Below, piece after piece: positions 1-11,279 of a stretch of DNA of 64,000 nt. Position numbers and translations under genes: made by a program. The notes under the pieces are model-generated. The model was not told the DNA's origin and did not search any database. It saw only the letters and a list, made by a program, of their open reading frames with translations. How positions within the stretch are numbered: the stretch's first letter is position 1; the number at the start of each line of letters is the position of its first letter. The stretch comes from Maea johnstoni (lineage: Eukaryota; Annelida; Polychaeta; Spionida; Magelonidae): positions 1 through 64,000 of the forward strand of contig CAWWDR010000188.1 of NCBI GenBank assembly GCA_963942565.1. Reading direction: 5' to 3'.

Positions 1-108
1 GTTGGTGCGTATTTGCCATGTTGGTGCGTATTCGCCATGTTGATGCGTAATCAGTCAGGTTGGATCGTACATTCTAAATGTTGCATCGTACATTCTAAAT
101 GTTGAATA
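1..108. repeat. Edge of a short tandem repeat (about 19-21 bp units)
   Basis: Five imperfect units start with GTTG(G/C)TGCGTA or GTTG(G/C)ATCGTA and end in GCCAT or CTAAAT. The array is cut by the window edge, so its full length is unknown. No gene is visible in it. Confidence 0.6.
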
Positions 109-2784
109 TTTGGTCATATGGCGTTCCATAGACTAGACAGGCGTAGACACGCGTGTAGCCAAGCGTCCAGAGAAGTGGAGCAGAGAACCACTCACTTATT
201 GCGACATCAGTTATTGGGACATGTAAAATGTAAATAGACGGGCACGAAAATATACAGAAAATTTTCCCAGAACTTGTTATAAAACACGCTATCAGTGTCA
301 CGCATAACTTAGATTTTTGGCCGCTCTGTTTCATGGATAAACTCGCTGCCAAAAACAGGCCGTTTGCAAGGCAGTTTGTAGGACTGTATTTCGTGTAGTG
401 TACCCGAAGCCCTAGTGGCGGGCACCTAAACTAATGATAACCTCTCGGTTATATATACAGGGCGGGGCCCTTTCGAATCGCTGCTAACGTCTAGCCAATG
501 GTACATCACATCCGTGAATGATTGTATTGTAGTATAGATAGTGATTGTGTGTTATATCTTTATTTTTATAAGTGAACAAACCCTGCGGGGAGTCTGCTGG
601 CAGCTAAATTGCACTCAGAGAACAGAGTTACATTAAATGGAAAATATGAAATATTAATATCACTGATTCTTCAGTGGCAGGACAACCATAGAAAAACGAC
701 GCGAAACCAATTATCTTTAATCATTGGTCTATGTGGGTTAACTATCAAACATGATGCTCTGGACATGTCAAAGCTTTCACAGTAGTCACAAAAAAGCCCT
801 ACCATCCAGGTGCATGTAATATCTGCCTAATAAAGGCATACTTTGGGCTAATTTCAAATGGTAAAAATGCAAAAATAAAAACAAAACAACAACTTGATTT
901 ATAAATTTGTATTTAACTAGAAAGTACCCCCCTTGCAGATAGTAACCATGAATTTTTTCAAATTGACAAAAAAGATAAGAGCACCTAGATATCTGATTGC
1001 AACATCACTCATGATTAGTTCTAGTTCTACCTGCGACCACACCCTTAGGGCTACAAAACCTATTTTCAGAAAGCTTGGCTAACAGATATGAAATAGATGT
1101 CGCAATAAGCCTTTTGCTCATAAGCACTAGGGGTGCAGCAGGGGTGCAGAAGCAGCCGGCTGGCAGCCTGCGCCCATTAGAATAGCATAGGGAAGCTAGC
1201 GCAGGCCCCCTTGAAGTTCCACATAATGTGCTTAAAATGGCACTTAGTATCATCAACTTTCCCTGAAAAGATGAATGTGACCTCAAGGGAATATTCTGTT
1301 GAACACTGTTAACTTTATTTGGGTAATTAGACTCAGATTTCCTGTTGTTACATGAGTGTAATTTGACTCCCTTCAGCTTCTCACTGGGTAAAGCTTATAT
1401 GTCAGATCAAATCTGATGTCTGCTTCAAATATGTTTCAAATTATTTACTCTCCCTGTTCTTTGTAATTGAGTCTATGGAATAAAGTCAATATATATTGTT
1501 TCCCCTTTTTTAGATAGTTGTACACCCTTATATGCAGAATTCCTTCCCCACATGGCCAGTGTTAGTTCTGTAGGAGCCACTGAGCAGTCAGGTTATCACA
1601 CAGAAATGATTTGACTGATAAGGCGTTTTAAAAATTGAAAAAATGTGAACTGTTCCCAGCTTTTTATAGATTACAGGGTTAGTGGAAATGAGGAACACCT
1701 TATTGCTAGAGCATTCTCTGTATGGAAATGAAAGCACCAGTTGTCATTTTTTAGAAAGAAAGGGAAAGAAAGGGATCTTCTCCTAAAGGGAACTTACTGG
1801 ACCCTTTGACAGATATTGACTGTGTTGGCACGAATAAAAATCCTGGTGCTAACAATACTCTGTTTTCGAATAAGCATAGTAGTAGTGTTTGACAGTGAAT
1901 CTTAATTACCTAGCAATTAACTTAAACTGTCTTCTGGACAATAAAATGAAGGAAACTGATTATCCTTTTATTTCCTATTAATTTCTATTCTTAGTGTGGT
2001 CGTAAAGAGTTAATCCATACTAAGTATGGGGTTAAGAATACATTTCTTTTTGTCATCCCCCCCCCCCCCTACCCCCTGCAGACTCATTGAACATATCCAT
2101 GCAAGTTACAGAATTCCCCTGCCCATTTTCTTAATATCCGCCTGCTATTATTATGGCCAAAAACAGCACAATTAGTATTATGTAAGTATGATGGGCATCA
2201 ATTACCTCTATTTTAATTCAGCCCTGGAGAAGGAAAGAAAAGTGTTGAGAAGGTTTTGAATTGTATAAGTCTCTGGTATATATACATACATCCTGTCAGT
2301 ATGTCTATCTATAAATGCTTAATATTGAAAAATAAATTACAGTATTTATGCAAAATACATTCAATAGATGTTTGATAAGCTTGAGATATTAAATTATTTT
2401 CCTTGATACACCCTTGGATGTGTTGCATTCAATATGTTAACTGATAACTCAGCACAGTAATAAACTTGAATGCAAACAAGGTAGAAGAACTCCTATGGGC
2501 GATCTTTTCAACAGATAATATCTCATTTCCGGGCTTTTGAATGGATGCAAAATTCTCATCATATGTTCATAATATCCTTACTTCAGTAGACATTGCTGCT
2601 TATTCACAAAATCCAGGTATTTTACCGCAAACACATCATTTATGATGGACCATGCATAAGCTGCACTGGTCATCCTATGTGTTTGTATGGAAAGGAAGTA
2701 CTTCCGGGTCAACATAGCACCCTTTGCCATCTGGATTTACATAATGGCTGGCCACATGGGGGCTTCTACGCAAGTCGCTTATTG
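109..2784. other. Gene-poor stretch, nothing recognised
   Basis: AT-rich sequence with only short open frames lacking protein-like composition. It has a 13-base C run near 2057-2069. A piece at about 1020-1100 (CTTAGGGCTAC, then AACAGATATGAAAT) recurs at about 3135-3200, so old dispersed repeats are present. Confidence 0.5.
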
Positions 2785-3482
2785 TCATTTGCACTCGTCC
2801 TAGTTATTCTCCACACACTTTGGTCATTCAGTAAAATTTACATATTTGTTCGTAATTTCATAATGGTACGAGTATTCTCGAGGGTAGGGTAGTGAAGGTA
2901 TTCCATTCTACACGAACTGCGATCTTGCAGTTGGTAGACCCTGCCTGCGCTGCCGCCCAGGAACACGTTGAGACAAGAATTTGGAATTTTCATTTTTTGT
3001 CAGTTTTTCTGCCAAATTGCGGCTAGGGCGTTTTTAGGCAGTTGAAACAGGTGGAGGAAACAGTGAAATCTTTATTTTTCGTTTGGCAATTATTTTAATG
3101 AAAAAATATCAGAGCAAACATATATCACTCTGACCTCACACTTAGGGCTACCTAACCTATGTACCAAAAGTTCAGAAAGCTCAGCTAACAGATATGAAAT
3201 TGATAAATGAGATGTTCAACCAGCTGAAGCGCATGTCATTTGCAGTCGTCCTAGTTATTCTCCACAAACTTTGGTCATTCAGTTCAATTTACATATTTGT
3301 TCGTAATTTCTTAATGCTACGAGTATTCTCGGGGTCAGGGTAGTGAAGGTATCGCATGCTAATTCGATCTTGCAGTTGGTAGGCCCTGCTTACGCTGCCG
3401 CACAGGAGCACGTTAAGACTAGAATTTGGAATATTCATTTTTTGTCGGTTTTTCTGCCAAGTTGCTACTAGGGCGCACGTAG
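2785..3482. repeat. Diverged direct duplication, two copies of about 245 bp
   Basis: Bases 2785-3040 and 3236-3482 align throughout with scattered substitutions and small gaps. Shared landmarks are CGTCCTAGTTATTCTCCAC, ACATATTTGTTCGTAATTTC and GATCTTGCAGTTGGTAG. The 196 bp between them include the sequence also found near 1.0 kb. No coding frame is conserved between the copies, so this looks like an old non-coding repeat. Confidence 0.75.
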
Positions 3483-4672
3483 GCAGGTATGGCTGATAGA
3501 GAAAACAATCGGAGGCTTGGTTCCAAGTCTATGGCATCAATATTTCATGCCCCAGCAGGCATTTAAACCCAGAACGTGTCGAGAGACAGCTAGCAGTCAT
3601 TGGCAACGCCGTGGACCACATGGCAGGCCACGTAGGACGCGGTCACAGCGTGTAGAGGGTGTCGGGGCAAACCACCGATACCCCTCAATTAAAATTAGCA
3701 TTCCCCTTGCGCTCCCGACCTGATGACAGACCGAGAGGGAGAAGGGGAGAGGGCAACAATCATCGATTGTGCTCGTCGTCAGTAAGCCAATGATGCTACT
3801 TATAGGTAGAGAAGGAGTACAGTAATATGCTTAGAGTAGTTGACCAAATTTTGACTTTTGCAAATTATTTGATTGGATAAAACTGTTCAACTATAACTTT
3901 ATCGACATCATAAATAGTTTAGAATATTTATATTGAAAGAAATATTCTTTATTTTGGCACATTGCGGAATTAGGTACCTTTTACACCTCTATGGGTGTCT
4001 TTGCATCTTGTTTTATCGCCGCTCATGGTATTAATGGACCACAGTTCCGCATTTGTCCTTCGTCGACCATGATTGGGTCACATTTTCGAAAATTATTTAC
4101 TTTGCGTATACCACGATATAAAAACACATTTGAAGTAAGTTAGTGGTATGCTATTTTTATCTATCTATTAAATTGTTGATAAATGTTCTAATGTAATACT
4201 TTTGTTGGGAAATGTTAAGAGCTGGCTCTTTATCTCATTTCAAGCATAACTAAATGACTGGAGAAGAGTCAGCAGGAACCACTGACTTCTCCTGAAAATG
4301 TGTTTTTAATATAGAGGGTAAATAGAAAAATGTGATTTATTATGATTTTTTATATTTTATAAATAAACACTGGATTAATTAGGTATTTATATGTTTATTT
4401 GTTTGTTTATATCAATTTTATGAGTTTTCCTGCATTATCATATTTAGTACAATATTCAACACGGAGCACACAGTATTTATATATTTATTTATTTATCTAT
4501 TTACGATAAACAATAATCTGAAGTTCAGTATGGTGAACAAAAGTTCAGTTAAAATTTCTCGTGTTTTATTTATTTATTCAAGATAATACAAGATAGCACT
4601 CCCCTCCGGTGTGAACTCAGAGAACTTGCAGGGTGGTCTATCCGGCCGCGGTCTATACTACTATGGTGTAAT
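3483..4672. other. Gene-poor AT-rich stretch
   Basis: No gene recognised. Around 4380-4570 there are ATTT-rich simple runs. Confidence 0.5.
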
Positions 4673-4913
4673 TCAGGAAGGATGTATACTTTTTGTATAC
4701 TTACCAGCGACCTTCCCCACCAAAAGTGGACGACCTGGCACAAGTCGTTATACATGTTCCCAAAAAACATATATCCTTCCTAGGTTGTATGATATACTTC
4801 TAAAAGTTGCACCACATTTTGAAATTTGCACGATATATTTAACCAAGTTAAACTATATCTTAAAAGTTGCAAGTTATTTTATGAAGTTTAATCAATATCA
4901 TTTGGCATGCCAT
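4673..4913 (-). repeat. Dispersed ~250-bp repeat ending in a GGCATGCC palindrome, copy 1
   Basis: This copy matches 21583-21835 (opposite strand) and 23257-23515 (same strand). All three share a GGAAGGT..CCACTT-type segment, a fragment around ATGTTCCCAAA, a run of 20-24 bp sub-repeats based on TTTTGAAAGTTGCATGATAT, and a terminal TTTGGCATGCCATA. No open frame is conserved. It is probably a non-autonomous transposon or a satellite-derived element. Confidence 0.75.
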
Positions 4914-5035
4914 AGTGAGTCGCGGTTGGAATCCATGTGAGGATGTTGCCAGTGACTTGGGGTTAGGCGGCGATGTTCGCCGGGTACTCTGGACGTGCGT
5001 GCGCCAACAATTCTTCGGTTGCAGCAGCTCGGCCT
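4914..5035 (+). mobile_element. SINE fragment (GTGACTTGGGGTT body)
   Basis: GCGGTTGGAATCC resembles a worn B box. It is followed by CCAGTGACTTGGGGTTAGGC and CGCCGGGTACTCTGG. The same body occurs at 10011-10066, 16121-16300 and 62205-62285, which supports a dispersed SINE family. The head is worn. Confidence 0.55.
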
Positions 5036-5942
5036 CTATCTCAGCTTACTCTACGGCGCTTCTTTCCTTCCTGTTTTTGACACTTAGATTAAACTAGGGA
5101 CGGCTGGTGATCACGTGACAACATTAATAACCATACACTGCGTTTTTTTTCTCACTTAAAATTATTCTATTACGATCGTCTGTCAGTGAAATATTGAATC
5201 CTTGGCTTCGACAGTGTCGATGCGCGCTGTCTGTAGTTAATGACCGCGATAAGAAAGGCATTATTTTCATGAAAATGAAAGGATACATCTGTGTTCCTAG
5301 GTCACCGGTTTGCTTGGTTATGCGCAGGGATAAGAATTCTGATTGGTTCACAAGGGTCACATGGGAAGGAGCTCGTACAAAGTCACATGACTTCGTCAAG
5401 ATCTCCAGCTGGGGAAATTAGTTCATGAAGAAGCCAATAGATGTAGCTGACAGGTGGGCATGTTCAAAAGCATACTAAACACTGAACTGTTCCACATTTT
5501 TTTTTATCTTCTTTCGATAACAACTTTGGATGGGTGGGGTGGGGGGGATCACCTTTGTCTCTAGAATTTAGTGAGATTGATTTATTTCTTCTCCACCTGA
5601 CGATTTATTCTCCATCTGACTTGCGGTCGCGGGCGCTCGTCTCCGCACAATTTCGCGTGTCCTACCAAATCATTACACCCTCAATCCTAAATTTCACCTC
5701 TTGAATTGAGTCTTTCTGGGTTCCTCCACCAGTTACAACTGTGTAGTCACGAGGAAAATAAGTGACGAAGACCGAAATTCCAAAGTCCACACTTTGTGTT
5801 GTTATAGAAACGGATCTCGATCGATTGGTTGATAGGTTGTGGTACCGAGGCAGGAGCATTCCTGCTTAGAGACGCAGTGGGACTAAAAGATGTATCCTTC
5901 ATTCAGTATTGATTCGTATGCTTCCGTATCCGCGTGACCTAC
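5036..5942. other. Intergenic stretch, nothing recognised
   Basis: No convincing coding frame. Short open frames on both strands overlap each other and lack recognisable motifs. Confidence 0.5.
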
Positions 5943-6382
5943 CCGGGGGGGGGGGGGGCACTCAGGTACAGAGGGGGGCCGCACCTGTGTTACATATTTC
6001 GCGGAAGAAGGGGTCTTTTTTTAAGACCTCCGCATGTCCGCGATTTTGTAAAAGAAGGGTACTTTTTTGTACCCAGGTACGAAGTATGGTGGTCAAAATC
6101 CCCTTACAATCCACGAAATATACGCGGCTCTGAATCCGAGTGACTCCCGAAGTGACTGGGCTTCCGAGTTTGCTGGCGCCACTTGCTGCCGCTAAACAAA
6201 CAGAGGATTATAAAATCTTAAGTTAAAATACGTGTTCCCGTTCATCCAATGTCAGTGTTTTGATAAAAGAAGGGGTGTTTATTTATTTTTTTGGGCCAGA
6301 TATCAGTGCTATAGGGGTATGTTTTAATTTTGATAACGAACGTATGCGCCCCCATAAATACCCAAGTACCCCTGCCCGGGGA
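5943..6382. mobile_element. G-rich/C-rich bounded repeat with 7-bp target duplication, upstream of the methyltransferase gene
   Basis: The element opens with CCGGGG plus a G run and closes with CCCCTGCCCGGGGA. GACCTAC lies directly outside both ends (5936-5942 and 6383-6389), a plausible 7-bp target-site duplication. Inside are related modules (GAAGGGGTC, GAAGGGTAC, GAAGGGGTG) followed by T runs, and two small hairpins, GGTCTT/AAGACC and GGGTAC/GTACCC. I have seen similar GGGGGGGCACTC...CCCC elements in other marine invertebrates, but I cannot name the superfamily. It ends about 40 bp before the start codon of the next gene and so probably forms part of its promoter or 5' UTR. Confidence 0.6.
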
Positions 6383-6422
6383 GACCTACAAACAGACGTC
6401 ACCATAGCCATAACTCACAAAG

Positions 6423-7511
6423 ATGGCGGGTCCGGCAAGTCGCTTTCTTAGGCTCCAGTATCTCGGATTCGTTTTTCTCGCAGGATTGCTTTTTGCCGTT
6501 ACTTACATTTTCTTGGGGCGTCCACGAGTAGTTTTCCCTGAACCGGTCCCTGAATTACTAGATGAAGGGACAGCGACCAACTACATGAACTATATAACCA
6601 AAGGACGCGGCCGATACCGAGCAGAAATTCTTGCAAACATGAGAAGACGCATTCCAAAAGGTGAGCGATCCGTGCGCAACTGTATCACAGGTGACATTCT
6701 GTTCAACACCGTAGCTCTTAATGAACCGCACGTGGCGGATGTCAAGGATGTCAATTTCAAGCCTCAGTCTGTTGAATCAGACAGCGAACGGCAAGCGTCG
6801 TTCCAAAAAGTATTTAAAGTTAAGGAATGGGGCAAAAAGGCTGAATCAGTATCTGGAGATGGCTCGAGCCTTACCTCCGCGCAGGAAGAGATAGCAATCC
6901 TACATTCCGTTATTGGAGATTTGAAATTCATATTGAACAAACCTGTCATAACCATTCTAGACGTTCCGTGCGGGGATATGAATTGGATGCACCGGTTTCT
7001 AGAAACCCGCGACGATGTTAACTACACCGGCGTGGATATCGTTCCCGAAATCATCACCGACCTCAAGAAGAAGTTCGTAAAAAAGTCTTGGCGGTTCGTG
7101 CACCACGATATTGTCGCAGCCCCTCTTAAGAACTACTACGACCTCATCCATTGCCGCCATTTGTTGCAGCATTTAACAAATCGCGACATTCTTACCGCTT
7201 TGCAGCACCTCTCGGCAAGCGGAAGCAGATTTCTCCTGACGACCACCTACCCCACTATTTCCGGCAACAGTGAACTCAATCCTAAGGCACACTCCAGATA
7301 TCGTTTACTGAATTTGGGGCTACCCCCATTTTCCCTCACGCAGCCTTTATGCTACAACCGTGACAGACATCCGCAGCATTCGCCAACTATGCACTTCACT
7401 GGTCTGTGGCAATTGCCGCTAAGTAGTATTCGGAAGTGTGGAAAATCTATGAAGAACATTAAAATCCATGGCGTAAGAGAAAATTTCCACTCTTGTAATA
7501 TAACTGCATAA
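6423..7511 (+). CDS. Membrane-anchored class I SAM-dependent methyltransferase-like protein
   Basis: An intronless frame of 362 residues. The start ATG has a strong context (AAAGATGGCGG) and an in-frame TAA four codons upstream. Residues 12-32 are a single hydrophobic segment after a short basic N-terminus, as in type II Golgi/ER proteins. The catalytic region is lumenal or cytosolic depending on orientation, with lumenal expected for type II. Residues 144-150 (SGDGSSL) precede a Rossmann motif I, ILDVPCGDMNW (178-188), then YTGVDIVPEI (201-210), VHHDIV (226-231), DLIHCRHLLQHL (240-251) and SRFLLTTTYP (268-277), ending PPF...GLWQL. This order (SG.GS, LD.PCGD.NWM, Y.G.DIV, R..L.HL, LLTT) is that of a SAM methyltransferase family known from bacteria and invertebrates. 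The substrate is unknown. The motifs look intact. A processed retrocopy cannot be excluded because there are no introns, but the frame is fully open. Confidence 0.85.
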   Translation: MAGPASRFLRLQYLGFVFLAGLLFAVTYIFLGRPRVVFPEPVPELLDEGTATNYMNYITKGRGRYRAEILANMRRRIPKGERSVRNCITGDILFNTVALNEPHVADVKDVNFKPQSVESDSERQASFQKVFKVKEWGKKAESVSGDGSSLTSAQEEIAILHSVIGDLKFILNKPVITILDVPCGDMNWMHRFLETRDDVNYTGVDIVPEIITDLKKKFVKKSWRFVHHDIVAAPLKNYYDLIHCRHLLQHLTNRDILTALQHLSASGSRFLLTTTYPTISGNSELNPKAHSRYRLLNLGLPPFSLTQPLCYNRDRHPQHSPTMHFTGLWQLPLSSIRKCGKSMKNIKIHGVRENFHSCNITA

Positions 7512-7524
7512 GTTATAATCCTGC

Positions 7525-7664
7525 TACGATGGTGCCAGTGTGGACGGTAGACAAAAAGTATCCGCTGTCCTTCTGGAAAACGACAGAATTTTTTTAAAAC
7601 TTTTTTTCCAGTTTCCCCCAAAACTGCAGATTTTTTTCCTGCCGTTCACACCTGCACCATCGTA
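7525..7664. mobile_element. Small MITE in the 3' flank of the methyltransferase gene
   Basis: Inverted ends TACGATGGTGCCAGTGTGGA and the complement of TTCACACCTGCACCATCGTA bound 140 bp. The flanks CCTGC and CTTGC may be a worn target duplication. It starts 14 bp after the stop codon, so it probably lies in the 3' UTR. It encodes nothing. Confidence 0.6.
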
Positions 7665-7803
7665 TCTTGCAATATAACTACGTGAGAAAAAATCTTGCAA
7701 TATAATCCCATTAACGTGGCTCATGGGGTTACTTTTTGAATATATGGTCATTTGGAGATTTTTACCTAGGTTAAAGCTTATTTTCCTCATAATCCTATAA
7801 TAA

Positions 7804-8180
7804 TAGGGGACTAAGTAGCTCAGTTGATTAGGTGTCGGACTAGCAATCAGTAGGTGGCTGGTTCAATTCCCGGCCTCGGCACTTTGGTCTGTCCTTGGGC
7901 AAGCCAGTTTATTCTATATTGCCTCAGTCTACCCAGCTGCAAAATGGGTACCTAACAATAATAAGGCAGTGCTTAGAGCTTGTGCGCTACATGCTGCCAA
8001 CTGCTCTGGAATGAATCCCCTCGGGATTGAAATGGTTTCCGTGTGTACAGGCCTGCTAAGGGAGGAAGGTCATGTGAGCACTTCGGTGGATACAAGACTA
8101 TAAACCGAATACCTTTAATCCGGTCAACTGTGAGTCTCTAGGCCATCGCTAGGCAGAGTAAGAGACGTATACTATAACAG
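7804..8180 (+). mobile_element. tRNA-derived SINE
   Basis: The head has an A box (TAGCTCAGTTGATTAGG) and a B box (GGTTCAATTCC) with tRNA-like spacing. The body contains TGTCCTTGGGCAAG, CCTCAGTCTACCCAGCTG and AAATGGGTACCTAAC, a module typical of invertebrate tRNA SINEs. The 3' boundary is uncertain. This is the best-preserved SINE in the window. Its A and B boxes would serve as an internal RNA polymerase III promoter. Confidence 0.8.
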
Positions 8181-8250
8181 AAGCTCCCGTGGGTTTGCAC
8201 ACAAGCAGGAAAACATTTAGGTCGTATCCTCTTATCGCATTTCACAAAAT

Positions 8251-9207
8251 CATTCCATGCAAATAATCACTATTTACGGATATCCAAAATTCATTTACGG
8301 ATATCCGTAAATAATTTCGGATATCCGAAATTCATTTTCCATTATCCAAATATAAGATGAATTTCGGATATCCGTAAATGAATTTTGGATATCCGTAATT
8401 GATTTTCGGATATCCATAAATGAATTTTGGATATCCGTGATTCAGCTTATTTTCTGATATCCGTAAATGAATTTCGGATATCCGAAATTCCTCTGATTTT
8501 TGGATATCGGAAAATCGCTTCCTGCCTTCATTTACTAGAGAGTTCTATAAAAAGTAGTCCCACTTCCTGTTTAGATATATTCTGAAGATGAATGGTAGTT
8601 TTAACTTTCATTGAAGTAAATGATAATTTTAAAGGATAGTCTCTATGATTATTCAGTCTTATATGGGGAACTACTTCTTGTTCGTGTTATCCTACATCAC
8701 ACGTGGGGGAAAAATTAGGTATGCATTCTAAACCAAGTGTTTTCAACAATTATAAAATAATATGTATCTAGTCAATTTGTGTATTATCGTGTATTAACCT
8801 TATCATAACACAAAAGCTAAGTCTATTTAGGAGGAAAGTAATTGACAAATATATCAAAATAGTTATAAATAGATGACATAACATCTTGAATATACGTGTG
8901 GCGTATTGATACTTTTAAAATGGAATTCTCTCAAAAGGTGGAGCTGATGCAATGTTAGAATGATTTTTGGATATTGGAAATTTGGATGATTTTTGGATAT
9001 CCGTAAATGAATTTCGGATATCCGTAATTCAGCTGAATTTCGGATATCCATAAATGAATTCTGGATATCCGTAAATGAATTTTGGATATCCGTTAATGAA
9101 TTTCAGATATCTATAAATGAATTTTGGATATCCGTAAATGATTTCCGGATATCCAAAATTCAGCTGAATTTCGGATATCTGTAAATAGTGATTATTTGCA
9201 TGGAATG
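8251..9207. mobile_element. Foldback element of GGATATCC sub-repeats
   Basis: The ends are inverted repeats of about 35 bp with one mismatch, beginning CATTCCATGCAAATAATCAC. Both arms (about 8275-8515 and 8955-9180) are made of ~21-bp units such as GGATATCCGTAAATGAATTT in changing orientation. Each unit centres on the self-complementary GGATATCC, so the arms can fold on themselves and on each other. The ~430-bp centre is not repetitive and has no coding frame. No clear target duplication is seen. It has the architecture of a non-autonomous foldback DNA transposon. Confidence 0.8.
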
Positions 9208-10010
9208 CTTGCCATACTTCAAACGTGCATTCTTGTTATCAAATGTAAACAGATTTGCTTGATATTTGGCATAGTAATAGCTGAGAGTATTTCAGAGGGA
9301 GAAGTACAACACTCTTTTTTCAATTTTGACTATGTTCAAATGTTTTGGAAGTTTTGAAGAACCGAAAAAGGCACTTGTTCTCTTTTTAAATAAATTCTGC
9401 AAAAAAATGGTTATGAAATTTGAAAGAAATAAAAATTAGAAAAAATGTGAAATCCTTCCCTCCGTATTGATCTTTCCTCTGCATTAGTAAATTTGAATGG
9501 CCCCAGTCCAAATATGTGGATTGGAGCTGTGTTTGAAAACGCTATATTTTTTTTATCTCAAAAATCTTACACCATGCTGGGAAGATACTTTTGTGATGTC
9601 TAATGTATTCCGAATCAGGATACCTTTTAGGCAATATTTACTCCGGCGTATGTGTAGGCTGAATTATCCTCTCAAAGCAGGATTGAAAGAAAAAAACTCA
9701 GTGAATCTAAGAAAATAATCACATAAGCTACCTTTAAGGCATTGGCCATTCTACATCTATCACTAAAAGGGAGTCGTGACATGTAAACATGTTATCCTAA
9801 ATCACGTGTCTGTCTGAGACTGTGATTTTACGTAACAAGTAATTTTGAAAGTGTCGTTTTTACAATGCACACAATTGTATTTTATTGTATATCTATTGCC
9901 TGTACAAGTACATTCCTCAAAGAAGTATACGTATACAAATGAGAAACAAAAAATCATAGCAATGGATGCCTATATCACGTCTTCATTTAGAAATATATTT
10001 TAACGATTTG
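9208..10010. other. Intergenic stretch, nothing recognised
   Basis: AT-rich. Short open frames lack motifs. Confidence 0.5.
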
Positions 10011-10066
10011 ATGTTGCCAGTGACCTAGGGTAAGTCGGTGGTTTTCTATGGGTACTCAGGTTTTTG
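10011..10066 (+). mobile_element. SINE fragment (GTGACTTGGGGTT family)
   Basis: GATGTTGCCAGTGACCTAGG and TGGGTACTCAGG match the body of the SINE copies at 4.9, 16.1 and 62.2 kb. Only the body remains. Confidence 0.5.
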
Positions 10067-10369
10067 TTTACTGGGATTGGCACTTTTTTTCGCTATGCGA
10101 TATGCTATCGATACGATACTGATACGACATTTCCAACGATATGATATTTCCAACGATTCTGACCTTATTCGGATAAATCTAGCAACGTCAGCGTCTGAAA
10201 TTTTCGCTGAAAGATAATGCCCTGCCTTCGTGCGGGTTGTCCAGGTAACAATGAAATCAATTTTATACATCTTTTTAAACGGTACAAAATGACACTTTTA
10301 CGATGCAATACTTTTTCCAATTCGATATCGGTATTTTACATCGCATCGAATACCAGTACTAATCCCTAC
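10067..10369. mobile_element. Imperfect inverted-repeat element (decayed MITE)
   Basis: The left end CTGGGATTGGCAC and a TCG/ATGCGAT-rich segment pair with CATCGCATCGAATACC and GTACTAATCCC on the right. Pairing is imperfect and no target duplication is certain. A related AGGGATGGATAC-type end is seen near 24.14 kb. Confidence 0.4.
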
Positions 10370-11113
10370 TACAACTTCGACGTGGCAAAAAACATTCCAA
10401 GCACAAGGACTTTTTAAAAGTGAACAAGATCTTTGCGGAGGCTGCTGGTAGTAAAAACTGCAATGGGAGAAAATACCTGAGACCATGATTTCTTATTGGG
10501 ATATGAAACGGACGTCCTATCAGTACTGTGTATCTTTTCCTGAAATTTCAAATTACACACATTTGTAATCGGATTTTCATTTTCTTTGGGTACAATATAT
10601 TTATGCATCATATAAATAGCAATGTAACAGATTGTGTTTTTGTTCTAAAGTCACAGAAAGAACATACACATAAAAATACACACATTGCACACACATATAT
10701 CATATAAAATACTGTAAATCGCAGGACTGTATCTTAGAATGTTTGGTAGTACTACGCTGTAGGGGGTAATAGTGCTAATAGAGCAAGATTTACAAATGTT
10801 TAGGTCTGCGATATGTGGTGTTGGTAAATAGGCCTAGCATTTTGTATAATTTATTGTTCCATAAGCATGTAATATACGGGTTACAAAGGAAACGTAATAA
10901 GTATACATAAGGTCATTGAGTGTGTATGTATGATATGTAAGTACAATGTAAAATATAAATATAAGCGTACAAGAAAAGATTGCTCAACCTTATTACTGTA
11001 TGAATATCCCAGTTCATTATATATAACAGACCATTTTCCCTTTACTTTACATACTAGTAGTTCGGCCTAACTTCTGCTGATAATTTTATGTAAAAAGATA
11101 ATAAAACTTCCCA

Positions 11114-11114
<1 letters not shown>
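10370..11114. other. Intergenic stretch, nothing recognised
   Basis: AT-rich sequence with no convincing gene or repeat boundary. Confidence 0.5.

Positions 11115-11151
<37 letters not shown>
11115..11151. repeat. Homopolymer of about 37 C
   Basis: An unbroken C run. Its exact length is unreliable in any assembly. It can form i-motif/G-quadruplex structures on opposite strands. Confidence 0.9.
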
Positions 11152-11153
<2 letters not shown>

Positions 11154-11279
11154 ATACGTATACTTTAAGAGGGAATGTCTGTTTGGTAGTTTATGAATAG
11201 ATAGTGTAACCTTTAAAATGATACCTTCGTAAGTGACCATTTGTGCATCACTTCATACTACTGGCTAGTCATGACATGA

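Noticed and set aside
2593-2892. 99-codon frame in the left region
   Set aside because: It overlaps the duplicated non-coding repeat and is not conserved in the second copy.
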